The translations under genes and the position numbers were made by a program. The notes under the pieces were generated by a model. The model had not been told where the DNA came from, made no database searches, and saw only the letters and a list, made by a program, of their open reading frames with translations. From positions 1 to 25,175 of the forward strand of contig JAZUKH010000216.1 in the NCBI GenBank assembly GCA_045643185.1: 25,175 nt of DNA, in the 5' to 3' direction. How positions within the stretch are numbered: position 1 is the first letter of the stretch; each line of letters starts with the position of its first letter. Shown here piece after piece: positions 8,263 to 15,610 of this stretch. This stretch comes from RGIG464 sp045643185 (lineage in GTDB: Bacteria; Myxococcota_A; Bradymonadia; UBA4248).

Positions 8263-9240
8263 TCACATTTTTTTTGCCCCACGACGGCGTCGGCATAACG
8301 CCCACCCCAGAATGCAAGCCAGAACTAGACTTGCCGCCCCAGAATGCGGCGCACGACGCGTTTGAGCGCAACAATCGTCGTGTGCTCGCCCAGCTTGTCC
8401 GGCGCGCTCAATTTCATCCGAAATCCAGGCGCCAAACGCCGAGACATCCGTACCGATCGTGTAGTATGCGCACGCCGTGTCCCCACCAGAGACCACGCCA
8501 GCGATCCAACGTTGTTCCTCACGTTGCACGAAGACAGGCGCTCCGGAATCGCCAAAACACGGTCCACCTTTTTCAATGTTGAAGAGCAGCGAGCCAGACG
8601 GCACACTGGTGTTTTCCTGATTCCCGTATTCCAACATACAGGCCTGTTTTTCAGTGATCAGGCAGCGACGGATCAAAGGCATATCCGTTTTGAGACGCAC
8701 ATCTGAATTCTGCTCAGCATCGTTGCCATATCCCACGACGGTATAATTCTGGGCCTGGTCTAACAGCGCCGAGTCTGCAAAACGCAGCCAGGGCAATGGC
8801 GAAGCGACTGCGTTATCTTTGATCCACAACAAAGCCAGGTCAGCGTATCGTCCCAGTTCATGGTCATAGCCAGGGTGACGCACGACAAGCTCAGCGTCGT
8901 GAACGACGGCCTCGTCCGACAAGCCCGACAAGCCTTCAACGACCTTGATGGCCTCGTGCTGCCACTGATAGTCAAAGTCAAACCCAGCTTCATTGCCGAG
9001 ACAATGCGCCGCAGTCAAGACGACGTTTGGCGCGACGAGAACGCCCGAGCAATACGGATGTCGAACGCCGCCAATGATGGTTGCGATCATCACTGTCGCC
9101 TCGTCACCGGGCGCATCGGCAAGTTCACCCTCCAACACGGCATAGGGGCGCTTAGCCCAGTCGCTTTCGTAGTCCGCACACCCGCCCAACAGCCCGGTCG
9201 CAGCGAGGGCGATCAGCCCAGATCTCGTCCAACACGCCAT
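8263..9240 (-). CDS. S1-family serine protease, lipoprotein-type leader and MYXO-CTERM-like tail
   Basis: A chymotrypsin-fold secreted protease of 325 aa. The catalytic triad is visible as His79 (TAAHC), Asp134 (ADLAL) and Ser232 (GDSG). The residue six before the catalytic Ser (chymotrypsin 189 position) is Gly, not Asp, and a Gly pair follows the SGG strand, so cleavage after Arg/Lys is unlikely. The N-terminus carries a lipobox (LLGGC, Cys21). The C-terminus has a Cys pair (290-291), a hydrophobic span (about 302-316) and an RRRR cluster, as in MYXO-CTERM sorting signals. The ATG at 9240 is preferred over an upstream TTG at 9261, because AAAAGG precedes it and the longer form adds charged residues before the leader. 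It stands alone, downstream of the proB terminator. Expected location is the envelope or outer surface; substrate unknown. Confidence 0.9.
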   Translation of the reverse strand: MACWTRSGLIALAATGLLGGCADYESDWAKRPYAVLEGELADAPGDEATVMIATIIGGVRHPYCSGVLVAPNVVLTAAHCLGNEAGFDFDYQWQHEAIKVVEGLSGLSDEAVVHDAELVVRHPGYDHELGRYADLALLWIKDNAVASPLPWLRFADSALLDQAQNYTVVGYGNDAEQNSDVRLKTDMPLIRRCLITEKQACMLEYGNQENTSVPSGSLLFNIEKGGPCFGDSGAPVFVQREEQRWIAGVVSGGDTACAYYTIGTDVSAFGAWISDEIERAGQAGRAHDDCCAQTRRAPHSGAASLVLACILGWALCRRRRGAKKM

Positions 9241-9260
9241 ATTTTGCCTTTTAGACGCCA

Positions 9261-9293
9261 AAAAAAGAAACGCGCAGCTTTTCTGCGCGTTTC
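9261..9293 (-). terminator. Rho-independent terminator of proB
   Basis: Read on the - strand, an 11-bp perfect stem (GAAACGCGCAG paired with CTGCGCGTTTC, 5-base loop) is followed at once by six T residues. It begins 12 bases after the proB stop codon and ends just before the protease start, so the two genes should be separate transcription units. Confidence 0.85.
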
Positions 9294-9305
9294 ATCATGA
9301 TGAAA

Positions 9306-10442
9306 TCAGAGCAGCGCGAGATCATCGCGATGCACAACGACATCGAGCACGTGAAAACCGAGAATATCGTCGATGTCTTTGGAGTGATGACCAGCAATTT
9401 TTCGCACATCCGCATCGTCGTAGACCGCAATGCCTTTGGCAATGACTTTGTTTTGTGGATCAACAATCTCAACGCCTTCGCCCTGGTCAAAATGCCCTTC
9501 GATGCGCGTAATACCTTTGGGCAGCAAGCTGCACCCTTCAGACACGATGGCTTTGGCAGCGCCTTCGTCGCAATAAATGCGTCCGTTGCACAACAAAGTC
9601 TGGATCCAGGTTTTGTGAAGCGTCAATCTGGGTTCATCGGCATAGAGCAAAGTGCCGACATCGCCGCCCGAGAGCGCGCGATGGACGAGTTTGGGCGATT
9701 TTCCTTTGATGATGAGCGTCGCGATGCCGCGGCGAGCGCACATGCGGGCGGCCGAAATTTTTGTGATCATGCCACCGGTGCCGACATCCGACGCAGAATC
9801 GCCGGCGAATTCGTCGAGGGACGGGTCTTCGGCACGAATCTCGGGAATGCGACGCGCATCGGGGTTTTCTTTTGGGTTCCCGGTATAAACCGCATCGATG
9901 TCGCTCATGATGACGAGCAGATCAGCCCGGGACAACACGGCCATACGCGCAGAAAGCGTGTCGTTATCGCCAAAACGGATCTGATCGTTCGTGACCGCGT
10001 CGTTTTCGTTAACGACGGGCACCACGCCCATTTCGAGCATGGCTTCGGTCGCGCGACGCGCATTCTCAAAACGCGCTTTGTCTTCGAGGTCGGCACGCGT
10101 CAACAGGATCTGCGCACTGTGCAGGCCGTAATGGACGAGCTCGTTCTCATAATAATCCATGAGCAGCGACTGACCGATGGAGGCAAGCGCCTGAAGCGTG
10201 GGCAAATTTTTCTCACGGTCTGGGCGAGGACAGCCGATGATACTGCGTCCAAGTGCGATGGCGCCGCTTGACACAATGATCACTTCGCGACCTTCACGGC
10301 GCAATTCCGCGACGAGTTCGACGATGCGGCAAAATACGCCACGGTCGAGCGATTTGTCTTCAGCACGTGTCAAAACCGCGCTACCGATCTTCAAAACAAT
10401 ACGTTTAGCCGTATGTAGGTTACTTCTTCCAACGATTTGCAT
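9306..10442 (-). CDS. proB: Glutamate 5-kinase
   Basis: Catalyses ATP-dependent phosphorylation of L-glutamate to glutamyl 5-phosphate, the first step of proline synthesis, in the cytoplasm. The 378-aa protein has the amino acid kinase domain with the expected motifs: VLKIGSAVL near the N-terminus, IIVSSGAIALG, NENDAVTNDQIRFGDNDTLSA, SDIDAVYTGNP and GTGGMITKISAA. A C-terminal PUA domain follows (CDEGAAKAIVSEGCSLLPKGITRIEG onward), giving the usual full length. The ATG at 10442 is chosen over an in-frame GTG at 10469; neither has a convincing Shine-Dalgarno. A terminator for upstream transcription sits just before it and another lies just after it, so it appears to be a single-gene unit. proA is not in the window. 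Confidence 0.96.
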   Translation of the reverse strand: MQIVGRSNLHTAKRIVLKIGSAVLTRAEDKSLDRGVFCRIVELVAELRREGREVIIVSSGAIALGRSIIGCPRPDREKNLPTLQALASIGQSLLMDYYENELVHYGLHSAQILLTRADLEDKARFENARRATEAMLEMGVVPVVNENDAVTNDQIRFGDNDTLSARMAVLSRADLLVIMSDIDAVYTGNPKENPDARRIPEIRAEDPSLDEFAGDSASDVGTGGMITKISAARMCARRGIATLIIKGKSPKLVHRALSGGDVGTLLYADEPRLTLHKTWIQTLLCNGRIYCDEGAAKAIVSEGCSLLPKGITRIEGHFDQGEGVEIVDPQNKVIAKGIAVYDDADVRKIAGHHSKDIDDILGFHVLDVVVHRDDLALL

Positions 10443-10470
10443 AAAAAAACACTCAGTCGTGAGAGACACA

Positions 10471-10496
10471 AAAAAACCGTGAGCTCTGGCTCACGG
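10471..10496 (-). terminator. Rho-independent terminator upstream of proB
   Basis: On the - strand CCGTGAGC, a 4-base loop and GCTCACGG form a perfect 8-bp stem followed by a run of T residues. It would end transcription coming from the small lipoprotein gene. Because it directly abuts the proB leader, it could also act as an attenuator. Confidence 0.75.
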
Positions 10497-10541
10497 AAAT
10501 CGCGAACGAACCCGGTGATCCGCCATTCAATATGAGTTCAT

Positions 10542-10653
10542 ATAAGGCGGCGCGTATCGCTTTCCAGACGTGTCTTGCGCGTCTGGAAAGCGATAGCGAC
10601 GCGCGTGCGCCGTATTGCGCCAGCAATAGGCGCCGCCCCAAAATACGCCTTAT
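10542..10653. repeat. 112-bp palindromic element with nested hairpins
   Basis: Outer 8-base arms ATAAGGCG (10542-10549) and CGCCTTAT (10646-10653) enclose a perfect 15-bp inverted repeat, ATCGCTTTCCAGACG at 10556-10570 and its complement at 10580-10594. Flanking GCGCGT/ACGCGC arms (10550-10555 and 10599-10604) extend this stem across a short bulge, and a small GCGCC/GGCGC hairpin lies at 10617-10633. The outer right arm touches the stop codon of the small lipoprotein gene. The shape fits a miniature palindromic mobile element or a structured RNA; no coding function is supported. Confidence 0.6.
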
Positions 10654-10997
10654 TACTTATGTTTGTCCATGATTTCGAGCGCCTTAACGACATCTTCATT
10701 TTGTCCGCACGGGCCAGCTTTGATCTCGAAAGTGGCAACCATACAGGCCCCAAGCGCTTTCACATATTCCTGCTGTAATTGCGCATCCTGGACATCTTCA
10801 ATTGCCGTGACCTGATCATTCAATTTCACGATCTGGCTTTGAAGATTTTCGGCCAATTGAGCGCAATTATCGGTCATACGCGACGTTTCAAGAAGTTTAT
10901 CGCATGTTCTGGAGACAGCCTCCGGACTGTTTGAACAAGCAGCCATTGAACACACAAGCATACCAAGACACAATATTTTACATAATGAGCGTTTCAT
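10653..10997 (-). CDS. Small lipoprotein of unknown function
   Basis: A 114-aa predicted lipoprotein. The ATG at 10997 is preferred over 11009 because GAGGT stands about 6 bases before it. The leader is followed by SMAAC with lipid Cys21; Met at -3 is the same choice seen in Cys-rich paralogs 2 and 3. The mature part has four cysteines (RTCDKL, DNCAQL, GACMV, GPCGQ) that could form two disulfides, and a likely helical middle (residues about 45-75, rich in Gln, Leu and Val). I recognise no family. It is transcribed away from rph across an AT-rich divergent region and probably ends at the terminator at 10471-10496. Confidence 0.75.
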   Translation of the reverse strand: MKRSLCKILCLGMLVCSMAACSNSPEAVSRTCDKLLETSRMTDNCAQLAENLQSQIVKLNDQVTAIEDVQDAQLQQEYVKALGACMVATFEIKAGPCGQNEDVVKALEIMDKHK

Positions 10998-11100
10998 CAA
11001 TGACCTCATTCAATTTTGGGCAGAATTGCCACATAAATAAATGTTTCTAACCACATTTGGTCTAAAAAATCCAATGGAATTAACGATTAAATATTTATGT

Positions 11101-11128
11101 TTGAAAAGCATCGCATGTGCGCTAGAAC
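11101..11128 (+). promoter_or_regulatory. Possible rph promoter
   Basis: TTGAAA at 11101-11106, a 16-base spacer and TAGAAC at 11123-11128 give a moderate sigma70-like match. It lies within the AT-rich divergent region (11000-11110) between the small lipoprotein gene and rph. The lipoprotein promoter should be in the same region on the other strand but I cannot place it. Confidence 0.35.
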
Positions 11129-11206
11129 GCGCGGGCAATTTTGCGGTGTGAACGGGCGAAAATGAGTTTTTATTCGTCCAGCCACGCATTTGAAGGAGAA
11201 ATCGCA

Positions 11207-11923
11207 ATGACATACGAAAGATTGAATGGTCGCGCTTGGGATGCGATCCGCGACGTCCGCATTATTCCTGGATTTATTTCATCGGCCGATGGTTCGTGCC
11301 TGATCGAGTGCGGCCGCACGCGCGTGATCTGCACGGCCAGCGTCGAAGAAAAAGTGCCGGCCTTTTTGGAAAATGCGGGCATGGGCTGGTTGACGGCGGA
11401 ATACAGTATGCTTCCGGCGAGTGCCAATGGACGCATGACGCGCGAAAAAGTGGCTGGCGCAGGGCGTACCCAGGAGATTCAACGCCTGATCGGTCGCAGT
11501 CTGCGCGCGGCGCTCGACCGCAAAAAACTCGGTCTACGCCAGATCACGATCGACTGCGATGTGATTGAAGCCGACGGCGGCACCCGCACGGCATCCATTA
11601 CCGGTGGCTACGTCGCCCTCGCACTCGCCATTAAAAAATTGATGAAATCCGGCACACTGACAGAAAATCCGATCATTCACCAGGTGGCAGCCATCAGTCT
11701 CGGCATCGTCAAAGGCGAACTGTTGCTCGACTTGAATTTTGTGGAAGACTCGAGCGCAGACATCGACTGTAACCTCGTGACCACGTCTGATGGGGACGTC
11801 ATTGAATTCCAGGCGACGTCAGAGCGCGAACTGTTGCCGGCTAACAAGTTGAACGACATGTACGCTCTTGGTTTTGAAGGCATCAAAGCGCTGAATGCCC
11901 TTCAGAATCAGGCGCTTTTATAA
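11207..11923 (+). CDS. rph: Ribonuclease PH
   Basis: A phosphate-dependent 3'-5' exoribonuclease that trims tRNA 3' ends and forms a hexameric ring in the cytoplasm. The 238-aa length equals the typical family size. Hallmarks are SVEEKVPAFLENAGMGWLTAEY, GRTQEIQRLIGRSLRAALD, and IDCDVIEADGGTRTASITGGYVAL, which carry the phosphate-binding and catalytic residues. The ATG at 11207 is chosen because AAGGAG lies 8 bases upstream; an in-frame start at 11141 would add an unconserved 22-residue extension. The gene is followed by a T-rich terminator and then by an unrelated outer membrane protein gene. The usual partner, an inosine triphosphatase gene, is absent here. Confidence 0.96.
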   Translation: MTYERLNGRAWDAIRDVRIIPGFISSADGSCLIECGRTRVICTASVEEKVPAFLENAGMGWLTAEYSMLPASANGRMTREKVAGAGRTQEIQRLIGRSLRAALDRKKLGLRQITIDCDVIEADGGTRTASITGGYVALALAIKKLMKSGTLTENPIIHQVAAISLGIVKGELLLDLNFVEDSSADIDCNLVTTSDGDVIEFQATSERELLPANKLNDMYALGFEGIKALNALQNQALL

Positions 11924-11949
11924 GAAAAAAAGACGCCTTTTTTTTTTCG
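11910..11949 (+). terminator. rph terminator, partly within the 3' end of the gene
   Basis: AGGCGCTTTT near the rph stop can pair, with one bulge, with AAAAGACGCCT, followed by about ten T residues at 11938-11947. A second possible stem pairs GCCTTTTTT with AAAAAAGGC further on (to about 11965), so termination may work in both directions. Confidence 0.6.
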
Positions 11950-11996
11950 TAGTGTGAAAAAAGGCGCCGTGCTCGAAACGATCGGACAATGCCTTC

Positions 11997-13298
11997 ATGA
12001 AATTTGGTCATCGCCCTCAGAATTGGTTTGCCGCGTTGGTGTTATTGGGTCTTTTTGGCTCGAACGCGGCTGAAGCAGCTCCCACGGATGCTTTTGGAGC
12101 CTCGTCAGCGACGGTTGGACGTGCTGGCGGCGTCGTTGCAGACGTTTCGCCTGCCGATGCCGTGCTGTTGAATCCAGCCCGCCTGTCGTTTGCCCAAAAC
12201 GTGGATGCCGTTCTCGACCTGACTGTGTCGGATGACCAGTTCAAAATCGATGACCAGGATGCTGGGTTGGACACGTTTGTGGGGCTGCGCGTTGCCGTGG
12301 CTGGCCGCATTCCGCTCGGATCGCTCTCCGACCGCCTGTTTTTGGGACTGACTGCAATGTTTCCGACGAGCGGCCTTTACGTGATCGAAAACCCTGTGCC
12401 TTCGTCCCCCCGCGTGATCCAACGTGATGCGACGGTTCGGCACGTCGAAGTGGCGGCCGCGGCAGCGATCCGTCTTTGGCGCACGCTCGCCGTCGGCGCT
12501 GGCATGACGCTGGGACCACACGCCACAGGTCTCGTCAACATCGATTTCGCGCACGAAAATGCCAATCAGACGCTCATCAACATAGATTATAATGTTGCCC
12601 CCATCGTCTCGCTCGCGATGGATCCAGTGCCCGATCTGTCGCTCGGTTTCACCTGGCGCGGAGCCAACCGCACGCATTATGCCGTACCAGCCAACGTCCT
12701 GGTGAGCGACCAGATCGGTGGCATCCATGCACGGCTTTCAGGCGTCAACTTTGGCGACCCTGACCGCTTCACGATTGGCGCAGCCTACGACTTCTCAGAC
12801 CTGGCGCCCACGCCGCTCGCGCGCTTCAAAGCGCGCCTCGAACTCGGCTTGGAACACTATCGAAAAGATATTTCGTCCGTTTCCAATGTCGAACTGCTCG
12901 ACGTAAACGACCAAGTCTTGACTCAGTCCGAGCGCCTGCCCTTCGACTTTCACGACACCTGGCACCTTGCCACGTCGCTCGACTGGATGCCGCTCGACAC
13001 ACTCACGGTCATGCTCGGTTACGCGTGGCAAACGACGCCCGTCCCGGCACAACGTGGCCTGCTCAACCTACTTGACGCCTCGCATTCCACCGTTTCGGCA
13101 GGCATCACAGCCTGGCTTCCCGAGCAGTGGCTGTCAAGCCCGCGCCAGGTCGGCTTTTCGACCGCAGCCATGGTCGGCATCTATCAACGCCGAGAAATGG
13201 AAAAATACGATGTCCTGCCAGGTTATACGGGCTATCCCAACATCACGTTCGATGGCTTCGACTTTTCGTGGCATCTCTCGGTTTATTTGAACTTCTAA
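11997..13298 (+). CDS. FadL/OmpP1-type outer membrane transport protein
   Basis: A predicted 433-aa beta-barrel of the OmpP1/FadL/TodX family, which moves long-chain fatty acids or other hydrophobic compounds across the outer membrane. A signal peptide (about residues 1-27, ending NAAEA) is followed by the family N-terminal block: DAFGASSATVGRAGGVVADVSPADAVLLNPARLSF, including the NPA turn. The rest shows alternating amphipathic strands, and the chain ends in Phe (SVYLNF), as barrel proteins do for insertion. The length matches the family. A lipoprotein gene starts 45 bases downstream, suggesting an operon. The actual substrate cannot be told from sequence. Confidence 0.85.
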   Translation: MKFGHRPQNWFAALVLLGLFGSNAAEAAPTDAFGASSATVGRAGGVVADVSPADAVLLNPARLSFAQNVDAVLDLTVSDDQFKIDDQDAGLDTFVGLRVAVAGRIPLGSLSDRLFLGLTAMFPTSGLYVIENPVPSSPRVIQRDATVRHVEVAAAAAIRLWRTLAVGAGMTLGPHATGLVNIDFAHENANQTLINIDYNVAPIVSLAMDPVPDLSLGFTWRGANRTHYAVPANVLVSDQIGGIHARLSGVNFGDPDRFTIGAAYDFSDLAPTPLARFKARLELGLEHYRKDISSVSNVELLDVNDQVLTQSERLPFDFHDTWHLATSLDWMPLDTLTVMLGYAWQTTPVPAQRGLLNLLDASHSTVSAGITAWLPEQWLSSPRQVGFSTAAMVGIYQRREMEKYDVLPGYTGYPNITFDGFDFSWHLSVYLNF

Positions 13299-13343
13299 CC
13301 CGATCTTGGGCACAGACACCCAGTTTTATTCTTGTTCACACGC

Positions 13344-15548
13344 ATGCAGTCACTTTTTCGTCATTCCATTCTGCTTTTCAGCTTCGTTGCCACAGCCTGT
13401 ACGGCTGAAACGCTCGGTCAGGACACCGACGGCGACGGGCTGAGCGACGTTCAGGAAGCGCATTTGGGCACAGACCCGTTCAATCGCGACACCGACGGCG
13501 ACACACTGCCCGACGCCGAAGACCCGGCGCCGTGTGAAGCACCGCAACTCGTGATCTCAGCACAGATCGTCGAAACGCAGAATACCGACGCAGCATCTCG
13601 GCTGCGCATCCGCGCCACCGTTGCGACCCAAAACGGCGTTTTGCTCTCAAATGTGGTCTTAAAAGCCCAAACGAGCGCCGGCACGATCCTCAATGCAACG
13701 AACCCGGCCACTGGCGTCTATGAATTCGACGTGGTCGGCACGCAAAAAGGCGTGGCGATCATCCAGATCGAAGCGTTCAACGCAGACGGCACGAAACGCG
13801 ACGAAGTGCATGCCCTTTCGGTGACGTTTACCCCGACTGGTTCGACCGAGCCCATCGACAAGCCCGACAAGCCCGACCAACCGGATCCCATCACGCCACC
13901 AGACATAGACGACCCGACGCCGTCCCTGACGCTCGAAGTGCCTGGCATCAACCCGGGCATCTATGCCGAATCAGGGTCGATGCGCGGCGAGCTGTGGGTC
14001 ATGGCCATCGACGGTTCTTCACTCGACTGGTCGGCAAGCGACCTCACCCCGTATCGCAACGCGTATATTCAAATCGACCTGCCTTCGGGCGAACAGATCA
14101 TCGCGCACACCAACGACAGCGGTTGGGCTCACATCGTCGACGACCGGCTCAACGGCCCCGTCACGCTGACCGCCGGGGCCTCCGGCGCGCGTTACATCAC
14201 GCTCGCCAAAGTCGATGCGCGCGTCATCAGCGTCGGCATTCACAAGCGCGACATTCCCTTCAACCAGGCCAATACGCATGGCGGCACGGTGCGCGGCACG
14301 GTGCGCGGCTTTTTGGGCGAGTGTGGCGTCGAAGCGTTTCCAAGCGAGAATGTTAATGTTTTTGATAAGTTCAATATCGCGATCGTCCAACTGGGCATTC
14401 GTAATACGCCACTGAGCTCAATGAATACGGGCGCCATTCTGCTACCGCCTGACGCAAATTCAGTCGTGGCAAATTACTTTGCCATTCCGCCCAACCTCGT
14501 CCTCGCCAATATGACTGACCCTGAGAAATCGACTTTTGAGATCACAGGCGTTCAACCAGGCAAATACCTCGTTTTTGCGCTCGCCGGCATCGGCGGCAAC
14601 ATCTTTGAAGCCTCACAGAACCCCTATCGACTAAGTTTTGAGCCCAAAGCCCTCGGCATCACGGAGATCGAGATCGGCGCCGGTCAAAACCAGGATGTAC
14701 AGATTGACCTCGACATCGACTTAACGCGCGATGTCGTGCAAAACGACATTTATTTTGGCGATCTGCCTGTCGATCCCGAGACCGGTGAACCCCTCAAGAC
14801 TGGATTGATCCTGCCCATGATCAATACGGGCAAAGGCGTAGTCTTTCTCGACGTCAACGCGAAATACAACTTTGATTCGTTCAGCAACCCGTTGGTCTCG
14901 CGCTACCCGCGCGCCGACCACCCGACGCTGCAAAAATACCATCTTGAAGCGCATCCCATGGTCGTTGGACTTGCCGGACGCGCCGCCGTGTCAGGTTTTG
15001 ACAGGCCGGGCATCTCGACGATCATCAAACACCCGTCCGATGGCGAAACGATCTCGATGTATGGCGCCAACGACTGGTTGGATCTGCCAGACGCCACAAG
15101 CCCGCAACGTCCTGTGTCAGCCGAATTCGACGCCGTTGGCCCTGCCCTCACCGGACCGATGGCATGGTCGGTGCCGCAAAAGACCGATCTGACCATCATC
15201 CGACTCAATTACATGACGCCGCCGATCCACAACAAAATTCTGAACAGCGACATCGGCTCGTCACGCTCCCACCTGTTATGGGAGATCATCGTGCCGACGG
15301 CCGATCAGAGCTTGAACCTTCCCAAGCTCTCACCCGAAGCCCCTGATTATCCTGTACTCGTCAATTATGAACCAACGAACGAACAGGCGGCCTACCAATA
15401 CGGCCCAAATACGATCGAATTTGAACTCAACGCCTATGTGATGGGTCCAAAACCGTTCCAATACGATAAAAATTTCCTCGCAACAGACATTAATATGAAT
15501 GCTGCCATCGTCTCACAGGACTCCTGGCTTTTTAACGCCACACCTTAA
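13344..15548 (+). CDS. Large lipoprotein with DTDGDG calcium-binding repeats
   Basis: A predicted 734-aa lipoprotein. The ATG at 13344 is preferred to an in-frame TTG at 13332. The leader ends in FVATAC (lipid Cys19). Directly after come two thrombospondin type 3-like calcium motifs (DTDGDGLSDVQE and DTDGDTLPDAED), then an Ig-like beta domain (about residues 50-155) and a Pro/Asp/Lys linker (PDKPDQPDPITPPDIDDP). A long C-terminal region of several beta-rich domains of unknown family follows, including a carboxypeptidase-regulatory-like stretch (FEITGVQPGKYLVFALAG). It follows the FadL-type gene by 45 bases, so the two may act together at the outer membrane; that is inference from spacing only. 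Confidence 0.8.
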   Translation: MQSLFRHSILLFSFVATACTAETLGQDTDGDGLSDVQEAHLGTDPFNRDTDGDTLPDAEDPAPCEAPQLVISAQIVETQNTDAASRLRIRATVATQNGVLLSNVVLKAQTSAGTILNATNPATGVYEFDVVGTQKGVAIIQIEAFNADGTKRDEVHALSVTFTPTGSTEPIDKPDKPDQPDPITPPDIDDPTPSLTLEVPGINPGIYAESGSMRGELWVMAIDGSSLDWSASDLTPYRNAYIQIDLPSGEQIIAHTNDSGWAHIVDDRLNGPVTLTAGASGARYITLAKVDARVISVGIHKRDIPFNQANTHGGTVRGTVRGFLGECGVEAFPSENVNVFDKFNIAIVQLGIRNTPLSSMNTGAILLPPDANSVVANYFAIPPNLVLANMTDPEKSTFEITGVQPGKYLVFALAGIGGNIFEASQNPYRLSFEPKALGITEIEIGAGQNQDVQIDLDIDLTRDVVQNDIYFGDLPVDPETGEPLKTGLILPMINTGKGVVFLDVNAKYNFDSFSNPLVSRYPRADHPTLQKYHLEAHPMVVGLAGRAAVSGFDRPGISTIIKHPSDGETISMYGANDWLDLPDATSPQRPVSAEFDAVGPALTGPMAWSVPQKTDLTIIRLNYMTPPIHNKILNSDIGSSRSHLLWEIIVPTADQSLNLPKLSPEAPDYPVLVNYEPTNEQAAYQYGPNTIEFELNAYVMGPKPFQYDKNFLATDINMNAAIVSQDSWLFNATP

Positions 15549-15598
15549 TTCTCATCGACGGACGATTTACGATCACGACGAAGTCCGCCACACATATA

Positions 15599-15604
15599 TA
15601 TAAT
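15599..15604 (+). promoter_or_regulatory. Perfect TATAAT box before the MATE gene
   Basis: TATAAT at 15599-15604 matches the -10 consensus exactly but has no good -35 at the right distance. Initiation would fall near 15611, right at the TTG start of the exporter gene, implying either a leaderless transcript or translation from the ATG at 15650. Confidence 0.35.
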
Positions 15605-15610
15605 GTTAAA

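Noticed and set aside
8274..8706. Two overlapping + strand open frames
   Set aside because: They are antisense to the protease C-terminal half, with Arg/His-rich shadow composition.
9297..10271. 324-aa + strand open frame
   Set aside because: It is entirely antisense to proB, whose motifs are unmistakable.
10453..10641. 62-aa - strand open frame between the small lipoprotein and proB
   Set aside because: It reads through the palindromic element and the terminator hairpin; its composition is explained by those structures.
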